This document shows, piece after piece, positions 33,483-40,932 of a stretch of 46,268 bases of DNA (the stretch's first letter is position 1; every line of letters begins with the position of its first letter). The stretch spans positions 1 to 46,268 of the forward strand of contig CAMVKN010000023.1 in assembly GCA_947168045.1 (NCBI GenBank). Direction: 5' to 3'. Under the pieces are notes generated by a model. That model was given only the letters and a program-made list of their open reading frames with translations, was not told the origin of the DNA and searched no databases. A program made the translations under genes and the position numbers. Source of the stretch: an uncultured Prevotellaceae bacterium (GTDB taxonomy: Bacteria; Bacteroidota; Bacteroidia; Bacteroidales; Bacteroidaceae).

Positions 33483-34298
33483 GTGAAGCAGATACTACTC
33501 ATCAACGACATCGCCGGCTACGGCAAGGTGGGCATGGCGGCCATGCTGCCCGTGCTGAGCTATATGGGCATACCGGCCTTCTGCCTGCCCACGGCGCTGG
33601 TGTCGAACACGCTGAACTATGGCGAGTTCACCCAGATGGACACTACCGACTATATGCGCCAGACGTTTCCCATCTGGCAGCATCTGGGCTTCCACTTCGA
33701 CGCCATCAGCACCGGCCTGATGTTCAGCCGCGAGCAGGCCGAGATTGTCGAGGCCTACTGCCGCGAGCAGGCCGCACAGGGATGCCACATCTTCGTCGAC
33801 CCCGTGATGGGCGACGGCGGCGAGCTGTACAACGGTCTGGACCAGCGGCAGGTGGAGCTGATGCGGCGCATGGTGGGTGTGGCGCACCTGGCCAAGCCGA
33901 ACTATACCGAGGCTTGCTTCCTCAGCGGCGTGCCTTGTAGCAAGGGCGGCGTCAGCAGCGACGTGGCCCGCCGACTCATCGACAGCATACTCATGCTCGG
34001 CGCACGCTCAGTCATCATCACCAGCTGCGTCGTCGACGGTCACAACCAGGTGTGCGGCTACGATGCTGACACAAGGGAGTACTTCTTCCACGAGTACGAA
34101 GAGATACCGGGGCAGTTCCACGGCACGGGCGACATCTTCTCGGCCGTGCTCATTGGCAGCCTCATGGGGCAGGACATGGCGCTGCCGCAGGCCACACGGC
34201 GTGCCATGGACGTGGTGGCACGCATGATTGACCGCAACCGCGACGTCGAGGACCACAACTGTGGCATCTTCATTGAGCGTTGCTTAGACCTGCTGTGA
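33483..34298 (+). CDS. pdxK: Pyridoxal/pyridoxamine kinase
   Basis: A 271-residue ribokinase-superfamily enzyme that phosphorylates B6 vitamers with ATP. I chose the GTG at 33483 (MKQILLINDIAGYGKVGMAA), the normal beginning of the family. The TTG nine bases upstream overlaps the promoter. Motifs: the substrate loop near TALVSNTLNYGEF, DPVMGDGGELYNG (about residues 103-115), KPNYTEACFLSG, and the catalytic Asp217 in FHGTGDIFSAVL. Cytoplasmic, in the pyridoxal-phosphate salvage pathway. It is followed by a 165-nt repeat-containing gap before rbfA, so it may be monocistronic. Confidence 0.88.
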   Translation: MKQILLINDIAGYGKVGMAAMLPVLSYMGIPAFCLPTALVSNTLNYGEFTQMDTTDYMRQTFPIWQHLGFHFDAISTGLMFSREQAEIVEAYCREQAAQGCHIFVDPVMGDGGELYNGLDQRQVELMRRMVGVAHLAKPNYTEACFLSGVPCSKGGVSSDVARRLIDSILMLGARSVIITSCVVDGHNQVCGYDADTREYFFHEYEEIPGQFHGTGDIFSAVLIGSLMGQDMALPQATRRAMDVVARMIDRNRDVEDHNCGIFIERCLDLL

Positions 34299-34310
34299 GA
34301 TGAGAAATAA

Positions 34311-34446
34311 GAGGTGAGAGGTGAGTGGTGAGAGAATAGCTTGCATGCCCGGATAAAAATAATGAGAAATGATAAATGATAAATGACAGTTGAGAAATGA
34401 AGCGGAAGAGGTATCCTCTCACCTCTCACCACTCACCTCTCACCTC
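34311..34446. repeat. 24-bp perfect inverted repeat of GAGGTGA units
   Basis: 34311-34334 and 34423-34446 are exact reverse complements (24 bp) built from GAGGTGA-type heptamers, around an 88-nt AT-rich spacer that itself contains ATGAGAAATGA repeats. Related sequence (AGAGGTRTCCTCTCACCTCTCA) occurs at 4856-4880, and GAGATGA heptamers occur at 36158-36195. Confidence 0.75.
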
Positions 34447-34464
34447 TAATAAAGCATTAAGACT

Positions 34465-34836
34465 ATGCAAGAGACAAGACAGAACAAAATTGCACGGCTG
34501 CTGCAGAAAGAGCTAAGCCAGATATTCCAGGAACAGACACGCGCCATGCACGGCGTGCTGGTCAGTGTCACCCAGGTGCGCATCAGCCCTGACCTGGGGG
34601 TGTGTACGGCACACCTCAGCATCTTCCCCTCAGAGAAGGGCGAGGAGATGCTGCAGAACATCAACCGCAACACTGCTCAGATACGCTACACCCTGGGACA
34701 GCGCGTGCGCCACCAGCTGCGCATCATACCCGAGCTGCGTTTCTTCATCGACGACTCGCTGGACTACATTGACCGCATCGACGAACTGCTAAAAACCCAC
34801 CCCCAACCCCTCCCCAAGGAAGGGGAGGTTGATTAG
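34465..34836 (+). CDS. rbfA: Ribosome-binding factor A
   Basis: A 123-residue KH-fold protein for 16S rRNA maturation. It begins ETRQNKIARLLQKELSQIF and includes VSVTQVRISPDLGVCTAHLSIFP, LGQRVRHQLRIIPELRFFIDDSLDYIDRIDELL, all typical of RbfA. The ordinary C-terminus would end near IDELL; here it continues with KTHPQPLPKEGEVD, which is encoded by a GC-rich palindromic repeat arm (34792-34829). The tail is probably disordered and tolerated. Its stop overlaps the open frame of the next gene, and the rbfA-permease order is common in Bacteroidales. Confidence 0.92.
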   Translation: MQETRQNKIARLLQKELSQIFQEQTRAMHGVLVSVTQVRISPDLGVCTAHLSIFPSEKGEEMLQNINRNTAQIRYTLGQRVRHQLRIIPELRFFIDDSLDYIDRIDELLKTHPQPLPKEGEVD

Positions 34837-34916
34837 ACTATCAATGATGACAAGCAGTAACGCCCGCAATAGTAATAAGTCTCCCCTCCCTTGGGGAGGG
34901 GTCGGGGGTGGGTTTT
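34792..34916. repeat. Inverted palindromic pair joining rbfA and the permease gene
   Basis: The left arm (34792-34829) and right arm (34881-34916) are close reverse complements around a 51-nt spacer. The left arm is the 3' end of rbfA. The right arm is inside the 5' end of the permease gene and encodes SPLPWGGVGGGF. Both arms carry the CCCCTCCC/GGGAGGGG hairpin and the CCCACCCC tail. Confidence 0.85.
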
Positions 34917-36160
34917 CTTTCTTTATAGCGCGTCGCTATCTCATCTCGAAGAAGTCGACCAACGTCATCAATGTCATCAGCGCCATCTCCATGCTGGGTG
35001 TGGCGCTGGCCACGACGGCCATGGTCGTCACCCTCAGCGTGTTCAACGGCTTCAGCGACCTCGTGGCCTCGTTGTTTACCAACTTCGACCCGCAGCTGAA
35101 GGTTACGCCCGTTGAGGGTAAGACGGTGCCTGCCGACGACCCGGTGCTGACGGCCATTCGGCAGATGCCGGAGATAGAAGTGGCCACGGAGTGTGTCGAG
35201 GACCAGGCGTTGGCCGTCTACCACGACCGCCAGGCCATGGTGACGCTGAAGGGCGTCGACGAGAACTTCAACCGTCTGACCCACATCAACGACATCCTGG
35301 AGGGTGACGGCACCTACGAGCTGCAGGCGCCGGGCAGTCCGCTGTCCTACGGCATCCCCGGCATCAGGCTGGCCGAGATACTGGGCATGGGCTATCACTT
35401 CGACACGCTCTTCATCTATGCGCCGCGCCGTGAGGGACAGCTCGACATGAACGACCCCGAGGAGGGCTTCGTCCACGAAGATGACGGCCGTGCGCCCTTT
35501 CTCTTCTCGCGCGGCGTCGTGTTCAAGGTGCAGCAGGCCAAATACGACAGCCGCTACATCCTCACCAGCATCGGCTTTGCGCGGCGCATCTTCGACCAGC
35601 AGGGCATGCTCTCCTCGTTAGAGCTGCGCCTGAAGCCTGGCAGCAACTTCGAGGCGGTGAAGAGCCGCATCAAGGAACTGTGCGGCACGAAGTATGCCGT
35701 GCAGGACCGTTTCGAACAGCAGGACGACACGTTCAGCATCATGAAGATTGAGAAGCTCGTGGCCTACATCTTCCTCACGTTCATCCTTGTCGTGGCCTGT
35801 TTCAACATCATTGGCTCGCTGTCCATGCTCATCATCGACAAGCGAGACGACGTAGGCACCCTGCGTGCGCTGGGTGCCAGCGACAAGCAGATTTCCGGCA
35901 TCTTCCTGCTCGAAGGGTGGCTCATCGCTGCCGTCGGCGCTGTCATCGGCATTGTCATCGGCCTGCTGCTCTGCTGGCTGCAACAGCAGTACGGGCTCAT
36001 AGCACTGGGCCAGAGCGAGGGCAGCTTCGTCGTCGATGCCTATCCCGTCAGCGTCCATCCCTGGGACATCGTCGTGGTGTTCATCACCGTCATGGTGGTC
36101 AGCTTCCTGGCCGCCTGGTATCCCGTGCACCACTTCTCGCGCCGCCTGCTGGAGAAATGA
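34844..36160 (+). CDS. LolC/E-like ABC transporter permease
   Basis: A 438-residue inner-membrane permease of the FtsX/MacB-type LolC/LolE family. I use the ATG at 34844; a TTG five codons upstream and an ATG at 34847 are alternatives. After a repeat-encoded N-terminal extension (to about residue 25), the family sequence begins FFIARRYLISKKSTNVINVISAIS. The first membrane helix is ISMLGVALATTAMVVTLSVFNGF (about 48-70), then a large periplasmic domain, then three helices (about 310-335, 355-385, 405-430). LolCDE extracts outer-membrane lipoproteins from the inner membrane, but a single permease here could serve another substrate. No ATPase gene is adjacent. Confidence 0.85.
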   Translation: MMTSSNARNSNKSPLPWGGVGGGFSFFIARRYLISKKSTNVINVISAISMLGVALATTAMVVTLSVFNGFSDLVASLFTNFDPQLKVTPVEGKTVPADDPVLTAIRQMPEIEVATECVEDQALAVYHDRQAMVTLKGVDENFNRLTHINDILEGDGTYELQAPGSPLSYGIPGIRLAEILGMGYHFDTLFIYAPRREGQLDMNDPEEGFVHEDDGRAPFLFSRGVVFKVQQAKYDSRYILTSIGFARRIFDQQGMLSSLELRLKPGSNFEAVKSRIKELCGTKYAVQDRFEQQDDTFSIMKIEKLVAYIFLTFILVVACFNIIGSLSMLIIDKRDDVGTLRALGASDKQISGIFLLEGWLIAAVGAVIGIVIGLLLCWLQQQYGLIALGQSEGSFVVDAYPVSVHPWDIVVVFITVMVVSFLAAWYPVHHFSRRLLEK

Positions 36161-36197
36161 GAGATGAGAGATGAGAGATGAGAAATGAGAAATGAAG
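36158..36197. repeat. GAGATGA heptamer tandem repeat
   Basis: The permease stop codon is followed by GAGATGA three times and then GAAATGA twice (7-bp period), ending in AGCGG. The same GAGAAATGAAGCGGAA sequence ends the spacer of the inverted repeat near 34.40 kb, so the two loci share a repeat family. Confidence 0.65.
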
Positions 36198-36228
36198 CGG
36201 AAAATCAAAAGAAAAAATGGTTTTTTCT

Positions 36229-36260
36229 TTTGTTTTTTCGCCGCATCTTCGTACCTTTGC
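36229..36260 (+). promoter_or_regulatory. Promoter of the phosphoglycerate mutase gene
   Basis: TTTG (36229-36232), 19 nt, then TACCTTTGC (36252-36260), an exact Bacteroidetes consensus. The start codon follows at 36298. Confidence 0.7.
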
Positions 36261-36297
36261 AGGCTGAAAACGTACATTATTATATATTGGAGAAACA

Positions 36298-37818
36298 ATG
36301 GCAAAGAAAGCACTACTGATGATTCTCGACGGATGGGGAATCGGACAGCACGGACGGGGCGACGTGATTTTTAACACCCCGACACCTTACTTGGATTATC
36401 TCACAGCCACCAGCGCACACGCACAGCTGCAGGCCAGCGGCGAGGACGTGGGACTGCCCGACGGACAGATGGGCAACTCAGAGGTGGGACACCTCAACAT
36501 CGGCGCCGGACGCATCGTCTATCAGGACCTGGTGAAAATCAACCGCGCCTGCCGTGACAACAGCATCGTGGAGAACGCTCAGGTGAAGGCCGCCTACACC
36601 TATGCCAAGGACAACAACAAGAAGCTGCACCTGATGGGCCTCTGCTCTGACGGCGGCGTGCACAGCAGCCTGGAGCACCTCTACAAGCTCATCGAGGTGG
36701 GCAAGCACTACGGTCTGAAGAACCAGACCTTCGTCCACTGCTTCATGGACGGCCGCGACACCGACCCGCGCTCAGGCAAGGGCTTCATCGAGCAGGTACA
36801 GGCCGAATGTCAGAAGAACGACGCTGCCATCGCCAGCATCGTGGGCCGTTTCTACGCCATGGACCGCGACAAGCGCTGGGAACGCGTGAAAGAGGGCTAT
36901 GACCTCATCGTCAACGGAACGGGCAAGCAGGCCACCGACATGGTGCAGGCCATGCAGGAGTCGTATGACGAAGGTGTCACCGACGAGTTCATCAAGCCCA
37001 TCCACAACGCCACCGTCAACGGGTGCATCGAGGAGGGCGACGTCGTCATCTTCATCAACTTCCGCAACGACCGTGCCAAGGAGATGACCATCGCGCTGAC
37101 ACAGCAGGACATGCCGGAACAGGGCATGAAGACCATACCGGGCCTGCAGTACTACTGCATGACCCCCTACGACGCCAACTTCAAGGGTGTGCACATCCTC
37201 TTCCCCAAGGAGAACGTCGAGGACACGCTGGGCGAATATCTCAGCCGTCAGGGCAAGCGGCAGCTGCACACCGCTGAGACGGAGAAGTATGCCCACGTCA
37301 CCTTCTTCTTCAACGGCGGGCGCGAGGCTCCCTTCGAGGGCGAGGACCGCATCCTTGTGGCCAGCCCGAAGGTGGCCACCTACGACCTGAAGCCTGAGAT
37401 GAGCGCCTACGAGGTGAAGGACAAGCTGGTGGCTGCCATCGGCACACAGCAGTACGACTTCATCGTGGTCAACTTCGCCAATGGCGACATGGTGGGCCAC
37501 ACCGGCGTCTACAACGCCATCGCCAAGGCTGTGTGGGCCGTCGACCACTGCGTGCACGACGTCATCGAGGCCGCCAAGGCCAATGGCTACGAGGCCATCA
37601 TCATTGCCGACCATGGCAATGCCGACAACGCCATCAACCCCGACGGTACGCCGAACACTGCCCACTCGCTGAACCCCGTGCCCTTCATCTATGTCACTGA
37701 CAACAACAGTGCCACCGTGCGCGACGGCCGACTGGCCGACGTGGCCCCCAGCATCCTGCACATCATGGGGCTGGAGCAGCCGAAGGACATGACCGGCGAG
37801 TGTCTTATCACTGACTAA
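36298..37818 (+). CDS. gpmI: 2,3-bisphosphoglycerate-independent phosphoglycerate mutase
   Basis: A 506-residue glycolytic enzyme interconverting 3- and 2-phosphoglycerate. It starts [16 protein letters not shown], with the metal-binding Asp in ILDGWG. The phosphorylated serine is Ser61 in [12 protein letters not shown]. Other family motifs: [41 protein letters not shown], the metal-binding [11 protein letters not shown] and [11 protein letters not shown], then [10 protein letters not shown]. The length is normal. It has its own consensus promoter and is followed 8 nt later by the GH2 gene, which may be transcribed with it. Confidence 0.96.
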   Translation: MAKKALLMILDGWGIGQHGRGDVIFNTPTPYLDYLTATSAHAQLQASGEDVGLPDGQMGNSEVGHLNIGAGRIVYQDLVKINRACRDNSIVENAQVKAAYTYAKDNNKKLHLMGLCSDGGVHSSLEHLYKLIEVGKHYGLKNQTFVHCFMDGRDTDPRSGKGFIEQVQAECQKNDAAIASIVGRFYAMDRDKRWERVKEGYDLIVNGTGKQATDMVQAMQESYDEGVTDEFIKPIHNATVNGCIEEGDVVIFINFRNDRAKEMTIALTQQDMPEQGMKTIPGLQYYCMTPYDANFKGVHILFPKENVEDTLGEYLSRQGKRQLHTAETEKYAHVTFFFNGGREAPFEGEDRILVASPKVATYDLKPEMSAYEVKDKLVAAIGTQQYDFIVVNFANGDMVGHTGVYNAIAKAVWAVDHCVHDVIEAAKANGYEAIIIADHGNADNAINPDGTPNTAHSLNPVPFIYVTDNNSATVRDGRLADVAPSILHIMGLEQPKDMTGECLITD

Positions 37819-37825
37819 ACAGCGT

Positions 37826-40276
37826 ATGAACATCACACGCACACTGATAGCTATGGCGGCCTGGATGGTCGCCATTAGCATTTATGGACAGAGTGTCAGA
37901 CAGAAGGTGCGCCTCGACCAGGGGTGGCGCTTCACGCTGGGCCACGCCGCCGACCCTGAGAAGGACTTCGGCTGCGGCACTGAGTACTTCAACTACCTGA
38001 CGAAGGCCAACTCCATCCACAACGAGGGTCCCTACGCCGCCAAGTTCGACGACAGCAGCTGGCAGACCGTCAGCGTGCCACACGACTGGGTCGCCACCTT
38101 GCCCTACGCCCCCGAGGCCAGCCACTCGCACGGCTACAAGACCGTGGGCTGGAAATATCCGGCCACGAGCGTGGGCTGGTATCGCAAAACGATTACCATT
38201 CCGGCTGAGGATTTGGGCAAGCACATCAGCCTGCAGTTCGACGGCATCTTCCGCAACGCGCAGGTGTGGTTCAACGGCTTCTACATGGGCACCGAGCCCA
38301 GCGGCTATGCCACGCAGGTGTACGACGTGACGGAGTATGTGAACTACGGGGGCGACAACCTTATCTGTGTGCGTGCCGACGCGTCGCTCGAGGAGGGATG
38401 GTTCTACGAGGGTGCCGGCATCTATCGTGACGTGTGGCTGCTGAAGTCGGCTGCCGTCAGCGTGGCACCCTTCGGCACCTTCGTCTATGCCGACCTGAAC
38501 CTGCCGAAGAACGACGAGGCCACCGTGTACGTCGAGACGGAGGTGTATAACCACACCCTCGCTGACCAGCAGTGCGTGGTAGAGCAGTGGCTGCTCGACG
38601 ACCAGGGCCACCCTGTGGCACACGCAAGGGCGGCGACGCTGACGATGAAGGCAAGACAGAACGCAACGTGCAAGCAGCAGCTGATCGTCACCTTGCCGCA
38701 CCTGTGGACCACGACCGACCCCTACCTCTACCAGGTAGAGACGACGATAAAGATGGATGGACAGGTGACCGATGTCTACACCACCACCACGGGCCTGCGC
38801 GACATCGCCTTCACTGCCGACCGTGGCTTCCTGCTCAACGGACAGCCGCTGAAGCTCAAGGGCGTGAACATGCACCAGGACCATGCTGGCGTGGGGGCAG
38901 CCATCCCCGACGCCCTGCAGCTGTGGCGCCTGCGCCAGCTGAAGGACATGGGCTGCAATGCCTACCGTGCATCGCACAACCCCGTGACACCGGCCCTGCT
39001 CGACATCTGTGACAGCCTCGGCATCGTCGTCATTGACGAGCAGCGCCTCTCAGGCATCAACCAGGAGCACCTGCGGCTGTTGGAGAACATGATTCGCCGC
39101 GACCGCAACCACCCCAGCGTCATCCTCTGGAGCGACGGCAACGAGGAGTGGGGCATGGAGAACACCGTCGTGGGGCGGCGCGTGGCTGAGGCCATGCGTG
39201 CCTACACGAAGCTGCTCGACCCCACACGCCCCTCGACCATGGCCAACGCCGGCGGCGCAGAGATGATTAAGGGTCTCGACGTGGTGGGCTTCAACTACAT
39301 CATGCAGAACGATGTGGACAACCGCAAGAAGGCGAACCCCGAGTGGAAGATTGTGGGCACCGAGGAGACCACCGGCTGTGGCACGCGCGGCGTCTACTTC
39401 AACAGCGCTGACAAGCCTGGGCAGATGGTGTCGATGAACCGCGACACCACGCACCATCACACCGTGAACGTCATTGAGCGCGGCTGGCAGTTCTATGCTG
39501 ACAGACCCTGGGCGGCGGGCATCTTCTACTGGACGGGCATCGACTACCGCGGCGAGCCTAACCCGCTCAGCTATCCCGCTCACGACTCAGAGTTCGGCAT
39601 CCTCGACTACTGCGGCTTCCCCAAGGACGAGGCGTGGTATCTCAAGGCCTGGTGGACCGACGAGCCCGTGCTGCACATCTTCCCCCACTGGAACCTTGCG
39701 GGCCATGAGGGCGAGGAGGTGGAGCTGTGGGCCTACAGCAACTGCGACGAGGTGGAGCTGACGGTCAACGGCAAGAAGCTGGGCCGCCAGACGATGCCCC
39801 GTAACGGTCACCTGCAGTGGAAGGCTGTCTATGAGCCTGGCCGCGTGGTGGCTACGGGCTACAAGAACGGGCGGCGCATCATGACGCAGACCATAGAGAC
39901 CACCAAGCCTGCCACACAGATTGTCGTGGAGGCCGACCGCCAGACCATCGCTGCCGACGGGCGCGACGTGGCCGTGGTCACCATAGCGCTGCACGATGCC
40001 AAGGGTCGCCTCGTGCCCGATGCCTGTCAGGAGCTGACACTCAGTCTGCAAGGCGACGGGCGCATCCTCGGCGTAGGCAACGGCAATCCAGCCTACCTCG
40101 GTCCTGACCATCCCGCCGAGCCCGACTGCCATCAGTTCGCCGTCCCTGCCTTCAACGGCTTGGCACAGGTGCTCCTGCAGAGCGGCAACGCACCCGGCAC
40201 GCTCACCCTCACCGTCCAGGGCGAAGGGTTGAAGACTGGCACCGTCAGTGTGGGGGTTAACACTAAAAAGCCCTGA
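37826..40276 (+). CDS. GH2 beta-galactosidase-type glycosidase
   Basis: An 816-residue secreted enzyme (signal peptide to YGQ, about residue 22). The domains follow the GH2 order: sugar-binding jelly roll (about 30-210, FDDSSWQTVSVPHDW, GWYRKTI, VWFNGFYMG), immunoglobulin-like domain (about 215-325), the TIM barrel (about 330-610) and C-terminal beta domains. The barrel shows GVNMHQDHAGVGAAIP, the acid/base Glu440 in WSDGNEEW and the nucleophile Glu513 in IVGTEETTG. Substrates of secreted Bacteroidetes GH2 enzymes vary: beta-galactosides, beta-mannosides, beta-glucuronides or arabinosides. The closest visible pattern is beta-galactosidase. It is 8 nt after gpmI, an unusual partner. A palindromic repeat pair follows the stop. 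Confidence 0.88.
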   Translation: MNITRTLIAMAAWMVAISIYGQSVRQKVRLDQGWRFTLGHAADPEKDFGCGTEYFNYLTKANSIHNEGPYAAKFDDSSWQTVSVPHDWVATLPYAPEASHSHGYKTVGWKYPATSVGWYRKTITIPAEDLGKHISLQFDGIFRNAQVWFNGFYMGTEPSGYATQVYDVTEYVNYGGDNLICVRADASLEEGWFYEGAGIYRDVWLLKSAAVSVAPFGTFVYADLNLPKNDEATVYVETEVYNHTLADQQCVVEQWLLDDQGHPVAHARAATLTMKARQNATCKQQLIVTLPHLWTTTDPYLYQVETTIKMDGQVTDVYTTTTGLRDIAFTADRGFLLNGQPLKLKGVNMHQDHAGVGAAIPDALQLWRLRQLKDMGCNAYRASHNPVTPALLDICDSLGIVVIDEQRLSGINQEHLRLLENMIRRDRNHPSVILWSDGNEEWGMENTVVGRRVAEAMRAYTKLLDPTRPSTMANAGGAEMIKGLDVVGFNYIMQNDVDNRKKANPEWKIVGTEETTGCGTRGVYFNSADKPGQMVSMNRDTTHHHTVNVIERGWQFYADRPWAAGIFYWTGIDYRGEPNPLSYPAHDSEFGILDYCGFPKDEAWYLKAWWTDEPVLHIFPHWNLAGHEGEEVELWAYSNCDEVELTVNGKKLGRQTMPRNGHLQWKAVYEPGRVVATGYKNGRRIMTQTIETTKPATQIVVEADRQTIAADGRDVAVVTIALHDAKGRLVPDACQELTLSLQGDGRILGVGNGNPAYLGPDHPAEPDCHQFAVPAFNGLAQVLLQSGNAPGTLTLTVQGEGLKTGTVSVGVNTKKP

Positions 40277-40277
40277 C

Positions 40278-40380
40278 AGCCCCTCCCCCGGCCCCTCCCC
40301 TGGGAGGGGAGTATATAGAACTGTTGCGTCATACGCGGCAAGTCTGACTAACTCCCTCCCCCAGGGGAGGGGTCGAAAGA
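40278..40380. repeat. GC-rich palindromic pair downstream of the GH2 gene
   Basis: The left arm 40278-40318 (hairpin CCCCTCCC/GGGAGGGG bordered by GAGTATATAG) and right arm 40350-40380 are inverted relatives around a spacer of about 31 nt. The GAGTATATAG border is identical to that at 10594-10604 and 10684-10693. Confidence 0.7.
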
Positions 40381-40393
40381 TTAACCGTTTTTT

Positions 40394-40930
40394 ATGTTGC
40401 ACTACTTGCACTACTTGCACCAGAGGTGCAGATAGTTCGTCTTAACGGTTGTTAAAGCAATCGCGTTTAGTGCAACATAAATTTCAACAAAGGTTAATGC
40501 AATCGCGTTTAGTGCAACATAAATCTCAACAAAGGTTAATACAATAGCGTTTAGTGCAACATAAATCTCAACAAAGGTTAATGCAATAGGGCTTAGTGCA
40601 ACATGAATCTCAACAAAGGTTAATGCAATAGGGTTTAGTGCAACATAAATCTCAACAAAGGTTAATAAAATTGTTTCAGGTGCAAGTAGTGCAAGTAAAA
40701 TCTGAGTTAAGCCAACGCGCGCGTGCGCGCGAGAGATTTATGTCGATATTTGAATATCTCCATGAGATAATTTCATAAAGTGCCGCTTTATCGGAATAAC
40801 TCATGGAGATAATTCCGTGAAGAGCCGCTTTATTGAATTATCTCATGGAGATAATTTCGTAAAGTGCCGCTTTTTTACCCTAAAAGTGCCCATTTTTGGT
40901 GCAAATAGTGCAGGCAAAACAGCACAAATG
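40394..40930. repeat. Intergenic repeat block: two 42-bp tandem arrays with TGCAC arms
   Basis: Gene-free and AT-rich. A perfect 16-bp inverted repeat (40406-40421 and 40679-40694, TTGCACTACTTGCACC) flanks five copies of a 42-bp unit (40458-40667, unit around TTTAGTGCAACATAAATCTC). A second 42-bp array of three copies follows (anchored on GAGATAAT at 40764, 40806 and 40848). Its core, GAGATAATTTCGTAAAGTGCCG, also occurs at 4503-4524. A GCGCGCGTGCGCGC alternating tract lies between (about 40720-40733). Units are contiguous with no variable spacers, so this is not CRISPR. Confidence 0.8.
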
Positions 40931-40932
40931 TG

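Noticed and set aside
36772..37881. Minus-strand frame opposite gpmI (369 codons)
   Set aside because: GpmI is certain on the plus strand. The antisense translation is Val/Gly/His-rich with no motif.
40458..40667. CRISPR-like array (five regular repeats)
   Set aside because: The 42-bp units are contiguous with no unique spacers, and no cas genes are nearby. It is a tandem repeat.
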